A DNA stretch of 46,349 bases, from positions 1 to 46,349 of the forward strand of contig CAMYKW010000023.1 of NCBI GenBank assembly GCA_947259175.1. Reading direction: 5' to 3'. A model generated the notes under the pieces. The model saw nothing but the letters and a program-made list of their open reading frames with translations, did not search any database and was not told the origin of the DNA. Shown piece after piece: positions 19,001-27,527 of this stretch; positions within the stretch are counted from its first letter, which is position 1, and each line of letters begins with the position of its first letter. A program made the position numbers and the translations under genes. This DNA is from an uncultured Gammaproteobacteria bacterium (GTDB taxonomy: Bacteria; Pseudomonadota; Gammaproteobacteria; Arenicellales; JAANXG01).

Positions 19001-21778
19001 CTGCCACGCCTCCCGGACATAGATATCGACAACGGAGTCTTCTCGTTCCTCCCGCCGGGGGGTATCGGAAACCGGCGTTCGTTGTTCCCCCTTGTGCACC
19101 ATGCTTGCCGCCACCGGCGCCGCTTCCGGCTCGGGCTCGGGCTCTGCAATGTCGACGGTATCGCGCTGTCCGGAATCCGCTGCGACGCTGTCATCCGCCG
19201 GCAATTCTGCCGCCGGACCCGCTGCGGGCGCCGCAACCTCCGAGAGTGTCGCGACATCGGGTTCGGTAATCGCCGCGGTCTGCTCCGGCGGCGTCAGGAT
19301 TTGTTGCGCCTGCGCCTCCCACCGTTCGAGGTCGATTTCGTCCGCTCCGTGCAATCCGTTCTTGAGCACCGGCTTGAGGGCGTCGATTGCCGAATCGACG
19401 TAATCGAACACCGGCTGTGAAATCGCAACTTTGTCCTCGATTACGTGATTGAGCACGTCCTCCACCAGCCACGCGAGTTCCGCCGGCTTGCCCACTGCCG
19501 CCATCCGTCCGCTGCCCTTGAGTGTATGGAACTGGCGCCGCAGATCAGCCAATGCCTTGTGATTATCATTGTCCTGCCTCCATGCCGGCAATGCTTCGCC
19601 GATCACCTGAAAGCATTCTCCCGCCTCCTCGAAATAGATCTCCAGGATGTCCGCTTGCAGCTCGGTATCTTGGATTGGACCCTCTTCGACCGCCGCCGGC
19701 GGCGTCGATGGCTGTTCCGGTACGGTTGCCGGCAACTCAGCCACCAAGGCAGCCAACTTATCCAACGACCGCAGCAACGTGTTGCGAACTTCGTCAGTCA
19801 GCAACGCCGGCTCGTCAGTGACGATGTCCATCAGATTATTTAGTTCCGACGAAATCTGATAGAGATTGGCCTGGTTGCGTTTATCGGCAAAGTACACGAT
19901 TCGCCGCAGGTTGCGCCGCAGTTGTTCCAAAGACCGATAATCCGCATCGTCCTTGGACCACCGACCAAGATGGTCGCGAATCTCGCCGACGAGATGGTGC
20001 GGATCCACGCGGTCCAGCTCGCGGTTGCTCACCGCATCTTCTAAATCACGAATCGCGCGATCCAGGGTGTCGGTCATTTCCGGCCGGCCGTGTTCCAGCC
20101 TTCGCACGTAGGCCTGGGTGGCGCCCACCGTTACGGCCAATGCGTCAATCAACATCTGATCCGAAGCCAACTTGCCGGCAATCAGATTGCGCACGCACTC
20201 GTCGGCCATTCCGAGCAATTCCGCGACCCGGTGTTGGCCGAGGATTTGCAGCACACCATGCACCTGCTTCAGGTCTTCGGGCACCGACTCGAGTGCTTCG
20301 GCCAGCTGCGTCTGTGCATATGACTCCAGTGCGCTCTCTATCCGGTTCAGATTCACATGAATTTCGCCGGCCACCGCAGTCATTACCTGTTTGAACTCGG
20401 CGGCGCCAAGCGCCTCTTCGCTCCACGTCTCCTGCTCTGCTTCGGCCAATTCCTGGACGCTGACGGTATCCAGGCGCAGCTGACGCAGCCGCTCGATCTT
20501 GGCATCAACCTCATCCTTCCAATCCAGGTCGGGGGTGTATATACCCTTCAGACTCTCATCTAAAAACAGCAGCGCGCCGGCCATTTCCAGCGAAGCGTCC
20601 TCTCGATTGACGGACTTTCCCTGGTCTATCGCTTTCGTGAGTTGGACGAGCTCTCCGGTCAAGCCGTGCACCGACTTTACCGCGCACTGTTCCGCCTGCG
20701 ACATGACCGCGTTGAGGTGCCTCAGCAATTCATTGCGCTCTTTCGCCTCCGTGGCTTCACCGCTGAAACAGGCGGCGAGCGCGTCCTGCGCCGAGTCGAG
20801 ATCGGATCGCACCAGATCGCGCAGGGTGAACAACTGATCAGGGGTGGGTAACGCCGCCAGCTCCTCTTCATCCACCGGCAGTTCGCCGGTGAGCAACACA
20901 TCCAGATCAAACGCCGCGCGCAAACTTTCCACCAGCGGCAGGGAATCCCGGTACTGGCCGATCTCAAACAACATCCGTTTAACCAAGTCTTCCGGCGACT
21001 CTCGAATCAACGCCGCTTCACCATCCTCACTCAGAGCGCGTATCTTCTGATCCACGCGCCCCAGCAGTTTGTTGCATTCGACGGGGGCGGCGCCCGCGCC
21101 GGAAGACAACGCTTCCAGTAACGCCTCAGTAACCCACCACAATTGCGATACCTTCCCGAAGTGAGCTATTTTCGACATTTCCGCGATTACCGATGCCATA
21201 CCCTGCAATGCAGACTTGTCGGCATTCCGTAACCAACCCAACAGATGCTTTTGATAGTCACGGCGCGAACTGTGCGCCTGCTGTTTGTATTCACTGTCGC
21301 TCAGCCGCGCACCGGGCTTTTTAGGCGGGATTTTGTCGAGATCGGGATGAAACAGGGTAAATGGATCTAACGCAGCCTCACTGCGCGCACCACGCAGATC
21401 ATTGAGCAACTCGATCTGCTTTACCGGCAGATCCGGCATACCCTTGTGCAGGTGAGCCAGGTAATCCGACAACGCGCTCAGACCTTGGTTGATCAACCCG
21501 GTGTGCGTTGATTCCAGAGGCACGGCGCCGTTCACCAGGGCGTCGGCCAACGCCTCGATCTCCTCCGCGAGCATCGCCGCGCCGTCGATTTCCATCATTT
21601 GCAGGGTGCCAACCACCTGGTGAAGATCATTGGCGACCATGCGAAACGGCGTTACGTCGCCATCATCTCGGGCCGGCTCAAAGTCGGACAGATACTCCTT
21701 GGCCTGCGCCAAAGTGACGTCGATTTCGGATCGAACCCAACTTAAGCTCTCTGGATCGACTCGCGCGAGACCGGTCAT
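16001..21778 (-). CDS. chpA: Chemotaxis-type hybrid histidine kinase ChpA of the twitching pathway
   Basis: A 1925-residue CheA-like kinase that in Pseudomonas controls type IV pilus activity and cAMP. Visible domains: N-terminal FimL/Hpt-like regions with variant motifs around His53 (LHQVVGTLQ) and His507 (QVHGVLQ). Three canonical Hpt domains follow, with phospho-accepting His751 (FHTLKGSG), His956 (LHTLRGSS) and His1175 (LHTLKGSA), separated by Pro/Glu/Ala-rich linkers. Next come a dimerisation segment (~1320-1400), a HATPase_c domain (N-box HMIRNAIDHGIE ~1508-1519, then GDDGAGLD and GRGVGLDVV), a CheW-like domain (~1640-1780) and a C-terminal receiver with Asp1845 in LVDIEMPRMDG. It starts at ATG 21778, 48 bases after pilJ. 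P. aeruginosa ChpA is described with more phosphotransfer domains, so three canonical histidines is a reduced set by eye. Confidence 0.93.
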   Translation of the reverse strand: MTGLARVDPESLSWVRSEIDVTLAQAKEYLSDFEPARDDGDVTPFRMVANDLHQVVGTLQMMEIDGAAMLAEEIEALADALVNGAVPLESTHTGLINQGLSALSDYLAHLHKGMPDLPVKQIELLNDLRGARSEAALDPFTLFHPDLDKIPPKKPGARLSDSEYKQQAHSSRRDYQKHLLGWLRNADKSALQGMASVIAEMSKIAHFGKVSQLWWVTEALLEALSSGAGAAPVECNKLLGRVDQKIRALSEDGEAALIRESPEDLVKRMLFEIGQYRDSLPLVESLRAAFDLDVLLTGELPVDEEELAALPTPDQLFTLRDLVRSDLDSAQDALAACFSGEATEAKERNELLRHLNAVMSQAEQCAVKSVHGLTGELVQLTKAIDQGKSVNREDASLEMAGALLFLDESLKGIYTPDLDWKDEVDAKIERLRQLRLDTVSVQELAEAEQETWSEEALGAAEFKQVMTAVAGEIHVNLNRIESALESYAQTQLAEALESVPEDLKQVHGVLQILGQHRVAELLGMADECVRNLIAGKLASDQMLIDALAVTVGATQAYVRRLEHGRPEMTDTLDRAIRDLEDAVSNRELDRVDPHHLVGEIRDHLGRWSKDDADYRSLEQLRRNLRRIVYFADKRNQANLYQISSELNNLMDIVTDEPALLTDEVRNTLLRSLDKLAALVAELPATVPEQPSTPPAAVEEGPIQDTELQADILEIYFEEAGECFQVIGEALPAWRQDNDNHKALADLRRQFHTLKGSGRMAAVGKPAELAWLVEDVLNHVIEDKVAISQPVFDYVDSAIDALKPVLKNGLHGADEIDLERWEAQAQQILTPPEQTAAITEPDVATLSEVAAPAAGPAAELPADDSVAADSGQRDTVDIAEPEPEPEAAPVAASMVHKGEQRTPVSDTPRREEREDSVVDIYVREAWQHIAVFRATLDACKKNSRDCGISEELLRSLHTLRGSSQSVGLVELSDACEAMDGLMHAVLDAGGALGTNEMELLNQFADSGDRVITKVQRDGEFAPPSQPAFAQIIDRCALLRARYAQPASEPARESTDDVEETGAVAPPLSELNVVAAETQQVLMAQQTGESLEEIRRELVPDVPEENAVDAVVPAELSEQLMGIKEVLETETDVADDFSDIFCEEAFTLLGRIDHQLADWDDQQRYADVGAALKRDLHTLKGSARAAGAESIGELSHNTETLLERMEHQTTVDHSELRVLLEEVHDTLFNMVQHLEQHRAIPDVSEFNQTLLDYFSDPARVTDDGPDQPGPVHPTPSEDTVSVADVAVSDSDHAIPSFAVAKVDAGRKAAESETAPEVAQERVRVNAAALDNLFNFAGEVIVSRAQLEGHLNGLKTNLNELRSNVNRFSDQLRDLEIQAETQVQTTVDDKRLSSIEKEFDPLEFDRYTKLQQLSRSLGESLDDLMTIETGLAGFAHTAESVLQHQSLLGNELQGGLMRARMVPFSTLIPRLRHHTRQSSRALGKRAELQVVGQYAEIDRNVLETMTDAFEHMIRNAIDHGIETIEQRVRAGKPPVGTIRIECKQEGTEIMVRFGDDGAGLDIDKIRAKARQMGVSAADGALSDQDLIQLIVTPGFSTTDAVTQVSGRGVGLDVVHSAVRHLGGTITVENAPGQGVTFVFRLPMTLSVTHALFVRCGDQSFAIPLGVVQRVVKIDGDALPTTPDRMTIDIDGHIYPLMDLSARLGLSPEAKPASRTPILLVRMGAQDIAVQVDELWGTQEVVVKPVGGHLDRLQGITGATVRGDGSVVLILDLAELWVAGEPVPTTRPTAAASHANAAPVVMVVDDSLTVRKVTSRNLSHHGMEVLMAKDGVEALELIRARLPDLMLVDIEMPRMDGYELTTQIRSNVTTRDVPIVIITSRAGSKHRAKAMELGADAYLTKPYQEEELLANVQALLPKFYSQPQSTQAH

Positions 21779-21826
21779 CGCTAAGCTGCCCTATATTCCC
21801 CGCATCCGCTCCAAACCGCCGCTGTG

Positions 21827-23947
21827 TCAGGCCGGAATCTTGAAGCCGGCCACAGATTCCTGCAGCTCTCGAGCCAAGTCGGTCAACTTACCGATCAGTT
21901 CAGCAGTCTTATGGGCCTCAGTGGAAGTAGTCGTGGTCACGTCCCGAATCGCGGTGATGCGTCCTGACAAGGATGTTGCAGTCCGCGACTGATGCTGGGC
22001 AGCTTCCGCCATGCTGCTGATCAGCCGCGAAAGCTCTTCAGACACCGACTCGATCTCGCCCAACGCCTGCCCGGCCGAATCCGCCAGCTGTGTTCCTTCC
22101 ACCACGCCCTGGGTGGCCTGCTCCATGGATACAACTGCTTCATTGGTATCGGACTGGATATTCTTCACCAATTCGGATATTTCCTTGGTAGCGTCGGTGG
22201 AACGTTCGGCCAGACGCTGCACCTCATCCGCAACCACGGCGAAACCACGCCCGGCATCCCCGGCCATCGCCGCTTGGATCGCGGCATTCAAGGACAAGAT
22301 ATTTGTTTGTTCGGCGATATCGCTGATCAACCGCACGATCTCGCCAATCTGTTGAGAACTCTCCCCGAGGCGCTTGATACGCTTCGAGGTTTCCTGGATC
22401 TGTTGGCGCATTTCGTCCATGCCGCGGATATTGCTGCGCACCGCTTCAGCGCCCTGCTTCGCCGTATCCACCGAACCCTGCGCCACCTCCGCAGAACGTC
22501 GTGCTTCAGTGGACATCTCCTCCATGGACCGGGCCATGCTCTGTATGTTGTCGCTGGTCTCGGTAATGTCATGGGCTTGCTTCTCACTGGCGGAGGAAAG
22601 CTTCTGCGCCGTGCCGGCGCTATCCGCCGAAGCCGCGGCCACTTGTTGCGAAGCCTCATTGATGCGACGCACAAGGTTACGCATTTCTCGCACCGCAAAA
22701 TTGACAGAGTCAGCAATCGCACCCGTGATCTGGTCGGTTACTTCCGCCTCGATGGTCAAGTCCCCATCTGCAAGATCACCCATTTCATCCAGAAGCTTGA
22801 GAATCGCATCCTGCGTTTCGCGGTTCTGACGCGCGTTTTCTTCGGCTCGCCTGCGAGCCTCGAGAATCACCGCGCGTACCAATAGGGACAAAAATATAAC
22901 CCCCAGCACCCCGAACACCCACGGCAACCAACGAGATATCTGGTCAGCGGATTCATCGGTGTAGGTTTCCGCCAAGGTTTGAACCGACGCCAATAGCGGT
23001 ACACTGTTATCGACGATATTTTCAGCCGCACTCTGGGCGAGAAAGAATTCGGTTACACTCGCGAGCAGACCGTCCACTGCTGTTTTCATTTCACCAAACG
23101 TGGCATCCACCGTATCAAGCTTGGCTTGCACCACCGGACCACTGGATTGACGTAACTGCTGGCTGGTTAAATCAAACAATCGGGTGTCTTTGCCCACTTG
23201 CGTAGCTGCGACCGCCGCTCCACTGCCACCCTGGGTGAATACATTTACGTTCTTGGCGATACGCTGACTGAGGCTTCGCTGCCGACCCGCAACATTAACC
23301 TGCTCCGGATCTCTCGATTCCCGCACCACCGCCTCGACCATTTCATCCGAATGCGTCAACAACAGCGGCGCCAGTTCATTAATCCGTTTCAGATAACCGG
23401 GCGTATCGAGCAGCGCTTCCTCGTGGACGAGGATGGTGTCGACGTCTTGTTGCGTGGCGGTCCATAAATCGCTCACCGGCGCCAGTTGCTCACTCACATC
23501 CGGCAACGCCGGGGACAGCAACCGATCGCTCCCACCCGTACCCAAGGTTTTGAATTCAGTTGCGAACCTTTCGCTTTGCTCGCGCAAGCGGCCATACGCC
23601 TCCTGATTGCCGGATACCGCCTCGCGTGCGTCCTTGGCTATACCCTGGGACAACATCATTAATTGAGAAGTCGTTTGCGCGTACTTAGCTTTGGTGGCGC
23701 TCTGTTGCATTTCCAGGGCCTGGAAAACCACAAATCCGATTACGGCTATCAACAGCGCGGCAATTAATATCGGAATATTCGAGAACAGCCTCGACACCGG
23801 CGACGGTTGTTCCGCATGTGTCAGATCGAGAGAGGCGATATCCCGCTCCATGGTAGCGGTAAGAGGATCGTCCACATCCACGAGATCCATATCGCTAAAT
23901 ACTTGATCTTCAAGATTACCTTTAATTTCGTTTTGTGCTGTCACCAT
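21827..23947 (-). CDS. pilJ: Methyl-accepting chemotaxis protein PilJ
   Basis: The receptor of the type IV pilus chemosensory system (706 residues). A transmembrane helix at ~53-72 ([18 protein letters not shown]) is followed by a periplasmic PilJ-type region (~73-335) and a second helix at ~340-362 ([19 protein letters not shown]). A HAMP-like segment then leads into a long coiled-coil signalling domain. The hairpin tip reads [40 protein letters not shown], the hallmark of PilJ (given as a landmark; tip at ~535-570). The C-terminus ends VAGFKIPA, close to the VAGF-x-x-P end of P. aeruginosa PilJ. GAGG lies seven bases before ATG 23947. It follows pilI by 32 bases and precedes chpA. Confidence 0.95.
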   Translation of the reverse strand: MVTAQNEIKGNLEDQVFSDMDLVDVDDPLTATMERDIASLDLTHAEQPSPVSRLFSNIPILIAALLIAVIGFVVFQALEMQQSATKAKYAQTTSQLMMLSQGIAKDAREAVSGNQEAYGRLREQSERFATEFKTLGTGGSDRLLSPALPDVSEQLAPVSDLWTATQQDVDTILVHEEALLDTPGYLKRINELAPLLLTHSDEMVEAVVRESRDPEQVNVAGRQRSLSQRIAKNVNVFTQGGSGAAVAATQVGKDTRLFDLTSQQLRQSSGPVVQAKLDTVDATFGEMKTAVDGLLASVTEFFLAQSAAENIVDNSVPLLASVQTLAETYTDESADQISRWLPWVFGVLGVIFLSLLVRAVILEARRRAEENARQNRETQDAILKLLDEMGDLADGDLTIEAEVTDQITGAIADSVNFAVREMRNLVRRINEASQQVAAASADSAGTAQKLSSASEKQAHDITETSDNIQSMARSMEEMSTEARRSAEVAQGSVDTAKQGAEAVRSNIRGMDEMRQQIQETSKRIKRLGESSQQIGEIVRLISDIAEQTNILSLNAAIQAAMAGDAGRGFAVVADEVQRLAERSTDATKEISELVKNIQSDTNEAVVSMEQATQGVVEGTQLADSAGQALGEIESVSEELSRLISSMAEAAQHQSRTATSLSGRITAIRDVTTTTSTEAHKTAELIGKLTDLARELQESVAGFKIPA

Positions 23948-23979
23948 ATCCGCACCTCTATATCATGATCCGCGACACT

Positions 23980-24540
23980 TTACGCGCTCGCCCTCAATTC
24001 AACTTCAAGAAACGCACCGGCGCTTATCAACCGTTGCACATCGAACACTGCCCATATCTGATCGTTTTCCTCGAACGCCCTGTTCACATACGGCCTGATG
24101 TCCGCATCCAGGGATGCGACATCGGCGAGATTTTGCTCCTCGTCAAACGATTTGAGACCGTATACTTCATTGACCAATATCGCGCTGCGTAATTCCTTGT
24201 CATTGATCACCAACAGCTTGTTGTCGGCCTCGGAGGTCATCGGCGGACGGCCGAGGAAACACCCAAGATCGGTAACCGAATACAAACTACCACGCACGTT
24301 GGCGACGCCACGCAACCAGTTCTTGGTCCGCGGCACCGCGGTGACCGACCCACATTCCACGACATCGGTAATCGCGTCCAACGGTACCAACAACCGCCAC
24401 TGATCCACGGTAAAAGCGATACCCCGCCATAGTGGTTTAGTTTCCAATTTCTCAGGCAACTGGTGACCCGCTTGGCGGCTGACACGCTCGATGCGTATCA
24501 ATAGGTCGAGCGGTGTCTCCGCAACTTTAGATTCGGTCAT
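23980..24540 (-). CDS. pilI: CheW-type adaptor PilI
   Basis: A 186-residue CheW-domain protein coupling PilJ to ChpA. Key segments are IAFTVDQWRLLVPLDAITDVVE, PRTKNWLRGVANVRGSLYSVTDL (the typical CheW core) and ILVNEVYGLKSF. The start ATG at 24540 overlaps the pilH stop codon by four bases (ATGA), implying translational coupling. pilJ follows after 32 bases. In Pseudomonas, PilI is needed for pilus assembly and twitching. Confidence 0.93.
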   Translation of the reverse strand: MTESKVAETPLDLLIRIERVSRQAGHQLPEKLETKPLWRGIAFTVDQWRLLVPLDAITDVVECGSVTAVPRTKNWLRGVANVRGSLYSVTDLGCFLGRPPMTSEADNKLLVINDKELRSAILVNEVYGLKSFDEEQNLADVASLDADIRPYVNRAFEENDQIWAVFDVQRLISAGAFLEVELRASA

Positions 24541-24899
24541 AGGTCCTTGAGCTTCTTGATCAGCGAAACCTCTTTAACCGGTTTGACGAGATAGTCGACG
24601 GCGCCTTGGCGCTTTCCCCATAACTTGTCAGTGTCCTGGCCTTTTGATGAAATCATGACGATCGGAATGTGCGCGGTCGTCGGATCGCGCGTCAGCGTAC
24701 GGGTCGCCTCGAAACCATTCATTCCCGGCATGACGATGTCCATGAGAATCAAATCAGGGCTCTCCTGGTGTGCTTTATGAATCGCCTCCTCACCACTGGA
24801 AGCGGTCACCGGCGTGTAACCATTGCTAACCAGATACCCGCTCAAGATGTGCAGGTCCGTTGGCGAATCGTCGACTACTAGTACTTTTCCCGATTCCAT
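24537..24899 (-). CDS. pilH: Response regulator PilH
   Basis: A single-domain CheY-like receiver of 120 residues. Acidic pocket Asp10/Asp11 (VVDDS), phospho-acceptor Asp54 (LILMDIVMPG), the Ser in MISSKGQ and the conserved lysine in YLVKPV are all present. It lacks an output domain, as expected. In Pseudomonas, PilH counterbalances PilG, limiting cAMP and extension activity. The gene is between pilG (30-base gap) and pilI (ATGA overlap). Confidence 0.93.
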   Translation of the reverse strand: MESGKVLVVDDSPTDLHILSGYLVSNGYTPVTASSGEEAIHKAHQESPDLILMDIVMPGMNGFEATRTLTRDPTTAHIPIVMISSKGQDTDKLWGKRQGAVDYLVKPVKEVSLIKKLKDL

Positions 24900-24929
24900 A
24901 TGCTCATCTCTAAGAGTTTTTAATGCCTC

Positions 24930-25331
24930 TTAATGCCTCGTTTCTGATTCCTGGTCAGCTGCATCACTACAGACATATTTGGTTATCGCCTGAATCAACT
25001 CATCCTGGGTGAACGGTTTATTGATGTGCTGCTCAGAACCAGCGACACGCCCACGAGCGCGATCGAATAAACCGTCTTTACTGGAGAGCATCACCACAGG
25101 CGTCTGTTTGAAATGGCGGTTACTCTTGATAAGGCTGCACGTCTGATAGCCGTCCAAACGGGGCATCATGATGTCTACAAAAATAATATCCGGCCGATGA
25201 TCTGTAATCAGCGACATTGCCTCGAACCCGTCGGCCGCGGTTAACACCTCGTATCCCGCCTTGGTCAACAGGGCCTCGGTGGTCTTCCTAATCGTATTAC
25301 TGTCGTCGATGACCATTACTTTAACGGACAT
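24930..25331 (-). CDS. pilG: Response regulator PilG
   Basis: A 133-residue CheY-like receiver, first gene of the twitching chemosensory operon. Asp9/Asp10 (VIDDS), phospho-acceptor Asp53 (IIFVDIMMPRLDG), MLSSKDGLFD and NKPF are visible. AGSEQHINKPF replaces the AGSDQYLTKPF usual in PilG. A purine-rich stretch with GGGGGTAGG precedes ATG 25331. Downstream, a 10-base direct duplication of GAGGCATTAA begins in the last codons (24930-24951). In Pseudomonas, phosphorylated PilG promotes pilus extension and CyaB-dependent cAMP synthesis. Confidence 0.94.
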   Translation of the reverse strand: MSVKVMVIDDSNTIRKTTEALLTKAGYEVLTAADGFEAMSLITDHRPDIIFVDIMMPRLDGYQTCSLIKSNRHFKQTPVVMLSSKDGLFDRARGRVAGSEQHINKPFTQDELIQAITKYVCSDAADQESETRH

Positions 25332-25489
25332 CCTACCCCCTATGTCGCAATACTCGCGTCCGGAATACTACTTAAGACTAGACCATTACGGTTGTGAATT
25401 GACGGCCGTGCGCGCGGTTCGCGATGCTTGCGCCCGTCAGCGGCGATCCCGCGCCACCGGACAATTTAAGTAGTTTCTAGATAAACACG

Positions 25490-25495
25490 ATTATA
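25490..25495 (-). promoter_or_regulatory. Candidate -10 element ahead of pilG in an AT-rich patch
   Basis: The minus strand reads TATAAT here, inside an AT-rich patch (25478-25525) standing out in GC-rich surroundings. No good -35 is seen at 16-18 bases. It lies ~160 bases before the pilG start. An inverted pair CTACTTAA/TTAAGTAG (25368-25375 and 25466-25473) lies between it and the gene. A promoter for the pil-chp operon is the likeliest use. Confidence 0.35.
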
Positions 25496-25567
25496 TTTAT
25501 GATTTTAATAGCATAATCATGGCGATAATTCCATGCGTGGCGCATCCACGGCAGCGGGGCGGGGTGG

Positions 25568-26104
25568 TCAATCTGCCGCAAACACGTGTTTGACCACGCT
25601 GACGCGCCGCGCTGCGCGCAACAAATGGGGGTCCGGATCCACCATCAAAGCGCCGCCACATTCAGCCCACACCGCCAGATCCGCGCGCGAATCACCGACA
25701 TAGTCGAAATCGCCATGGCCGATCAACGCCCGCAACGCCTGCGCCTTGGCCGCGGCCTTGAGATTGGTGCGCCATTCCGTGGCCAACACATGATCAAAAA
25801 GTCCCAGATGATCGGCAACCTGTTGTGCATACTTGCGGTGTGACGCGGTAGCCAACACCAACATGCGACCGTGTGCGCGCTGCTCATGGAGGAATGCAAG
25901 CAGTCCCTGCCGATAAGGCAGGCGTGACGCATCCAAGTCCACCCGTTGCGCTATTTGGTGCTTTAAAAACGCACGCCCCCGCATCAACCAGATGGGCATT
26001 AGAGACACCAGATACGGTCGGCTGCGAAGCAAGCGCAACGCCGACTCTTTAAGCAGATCCGTCCGCACCAAGGTGCCATCAAGATCAACCGCAAGTGGAA
26101 TCAT
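25568..26104 (-). CDS. Free-standing HAD-family phosphatase (domain usually fused to UbiA)
   Basis: A 178-residue haloacid-dehalogenase-superfamily protein. Motif I is DLDGT (nucleophile Asp7, Asp9), motif II LATAS (Ser88), motif III NLK (Lys116), motif IV GDSRAD (Asp138, Asp142). The helical cap segment LMPIWLMRGRAFLKHQIAQRV resembles the HAD domain found N-terminal to UbiA-type prenyltransferases. Here the protein stops (VVKHVFAAD) just where the membrane domain would begin, and no UbiA remnant follows in 25332-25567. The substrate is unknown. It stands between pilG and gshB, on the strand of the pil operon. ATG 26104 has no clear Shine-Dalgarno. Confidence 0.8.
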   Translation of the reverse strand: MIPLAVDLDGTLVRTDLLKESALRLLRSRPYLVSLMPIWLMRGRAFLKHQIAQRVDLDASRLPYRQGLLAFLHEQRAHGRMLVLATASHRKYAQQVADHLGLFDHVLATEWRTNLKAAAKAQALRALIGHGDFDYVGDSRADLAVWAECGGALMVDPDPHLLRAARRVSVVKHVFAAD

Positions 26105-26270
26105 GAACGTGAATGCGCGGAGTTAGAATTCGGCTCGACTGTCGAGGTTCCCAACTTACCACGCGGCGTGCACGAACCGCGAGCGATCAATTCCAAGCGA
26201 AAATACATCGATGCGGTTCGCGACGACGCAAACACAGACACCGCCAGCGCTGCCTGGCGGGCTAATTGCG

Positions 26271-26276
26271 TATAAT
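26271..26276 (+). promoter_or_regulatory. Candidate -10 element of gshB
   Basis: A perfect TATAAT, with TG two bases upstream (TTGCGTATAAT), 38 bases before the gshB start. A small hairpin GCCAG...CTGGC (26243-26258) covers the region where a -35 would be, and no good -35 is seen. Confidence 0.45.
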
Positions 26277-26313
26277 CAAAGGTCCGATCACAGGATAGTT
26301 GTGGCCTGAAACA

Positions 26314-27261
26314 ATGACTAAATTGGGCGTAGTAATGGATCCCATCGGGTCCATAAATATTAAGAAAGATACCACTTACGCGATTCTACTCGCCGCGCAA
26401 ACCCGTGGCTGGCCGATCTATTACATGGAGCAGAACGATCTGTATCTCGACAACGGCGGGCCTTATGCCCGGATCCGTCATCTCACCTTGTTCCAGGATA
26501 CACAACGGTGGTTCGAGTTCGGCGGCGAAGAAACCATCCCGCTGGACCAGTTGGAGGTATTGTTGATGCGCAAGGATCCTCCGTTCGACATGGAGTATGT
26601 GCATACCACCTATCTGTTGGAGCAGGTTGAGGCCAGGGGCGTCGTCGTAGTCAACCGGCCACAGGCGCTACGCGATGCGAACGAGAAGATGTTCACGGCT
26701 TGGTTTCCTCAGTGCACGCCGCCTACGCTCGTGACGCGGCGTTACCAGGATCTCCGCGGTTTTCTGGAGAAACACAACGACATCATTCTCAAGCCGCTGG
26801 GCAGCATGGGAGGTGAGTCGATTTTTCGGGTAACCAGCGAGGATCCCAACGTCAATGTGATTATGGAAACGCTCACCGACTACCAGCAGCGCTTCATCAT
26901 GGCGCAACAATACCTCCCGGAAATCAAACACGGCGACAAGCGCGTGCTTCTTATTGATGGCGAACCGGTGCCTTATGCGTTGGCTCGCATGGCGCCGCCG
27001 GGAGAGACGCGCGCCAACCTCGCCGTGGGCGGCCACGGCGAGGGCAAGGAGTTATCGCCAAGGGACCGGTGGATATGCGAACAAGTGGGGCCCACGCTCC
27101 GCGAACGCGGAATCGTTTTCGCGGGCTTGGACATTATCGGGGACTTTTTAACTGAAATTAACGTAACCAGCCCCACCTGTATTCGCGAGTTGGATTCCAT
27201 CTACGGCCTGGATATCGGCGCGCAACTGCTTGACGCCATTGCATCCAAAGTTGCGAATTGA
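26314..27261 (+). CDS. gshB: Glutathione synthetase
   Basis: An ATP-grasp ligase joining glycine to gamma-glutamylcysteine. It has 315 residues from ATG 26314 (MTKLGVVMDP aligns with E. coli MIKLGIVMDP; an upstream TTG at 26299 is less likely). Family landmarks are INIKKDTTYA, LLMRKDPPFD, NEKMFTAWF, IILKPLGSMGGESIFR (glycine-rich ATP loop), KRVLLIDGEPVPYALARM, and the metal-binding LTEINVTSPTCIREL. The neighbourhood pilG-gshB-tonB matches Pseudomonas. It is on the opposite strand to pilG. Confidence 0.96.
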   Translation: MTKLGVVMDPIGSINIKKDTTYAILLAAQTRGWPIYYMEQNDLYLDNGGPYARIRHLTLFQDTQRWFEFGGEETIPLDQLEVLLMRKDPPFDMEYVHTTYLLEQVEARGVVVVNRPQALRDANEKMFTAWFPQCTPPTLVTRRYQDLRGFLEKHNDIILKPLGSMGGESIFRVTSEDPNVNVIMETLTDYQQRFIMAQQYLPEIKHGDKRVLLIDGEPVPYALARMAPPGETRANLAVGGHGEGKELSPRDRWICEQVGPTLRERGIVFAGLDIIGDFLTEINVTSPTCIRELDSIYGLDIGAQLLDAIASKVAN

Positions 27262-27527
27262 TTATAAGATGATACGCTAAGCCGATAATAGCATTGCGAA
27301 ATCCGTTCAGTTACCCAGGTTTCTACTAGGATTATCCAATGATCGTAAATACGTCCGCTGCGCCGATCGCGGGCGCCGCCGTGTGGCCGCTAGCCAAGCC
27401 GAATATTGCACCAAGGCATCCAGCGACTATTCCCGCTAGGTAGCGGGGAGGCTCGTAGCGTCAATTGTATGAAGACACCGTTAAAATTCGTGATAGTGCT
27501 CACTGAGAACAGTCGCTCGGCTAAACC
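27262..27527 (+). other. 266-base gap between gshB and tonB
   Basis: No gene is supported. It holds a compact hairpin TCCCGCTA-gg-TAGCGGG (27431-27447) and a purely formal 34-codon reading frame (27339-27443) that ends inside that hairpin. The hairpin lacks a T-run, so it is not a clear terminator. The length suggests a separate promoter for tonB, not identified. Confidence 0.5.

Noticed and set aside
26105-26313. Frameshifted remainder of a longer HAD-UbiA gene around 25332-26313
   Set aside because: All six frames near the HAD gene lack a membrane-domain sequence; the gene starts and stops cleanly.
27339-27443. 34-codon frame with AGGAT upstream between gshB and tonB
   Set aside because: No homologue recognised; it ends inside a hairpin and has an Ala/Pro-rich, shadow-like composition. 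Too weak to call a gene.
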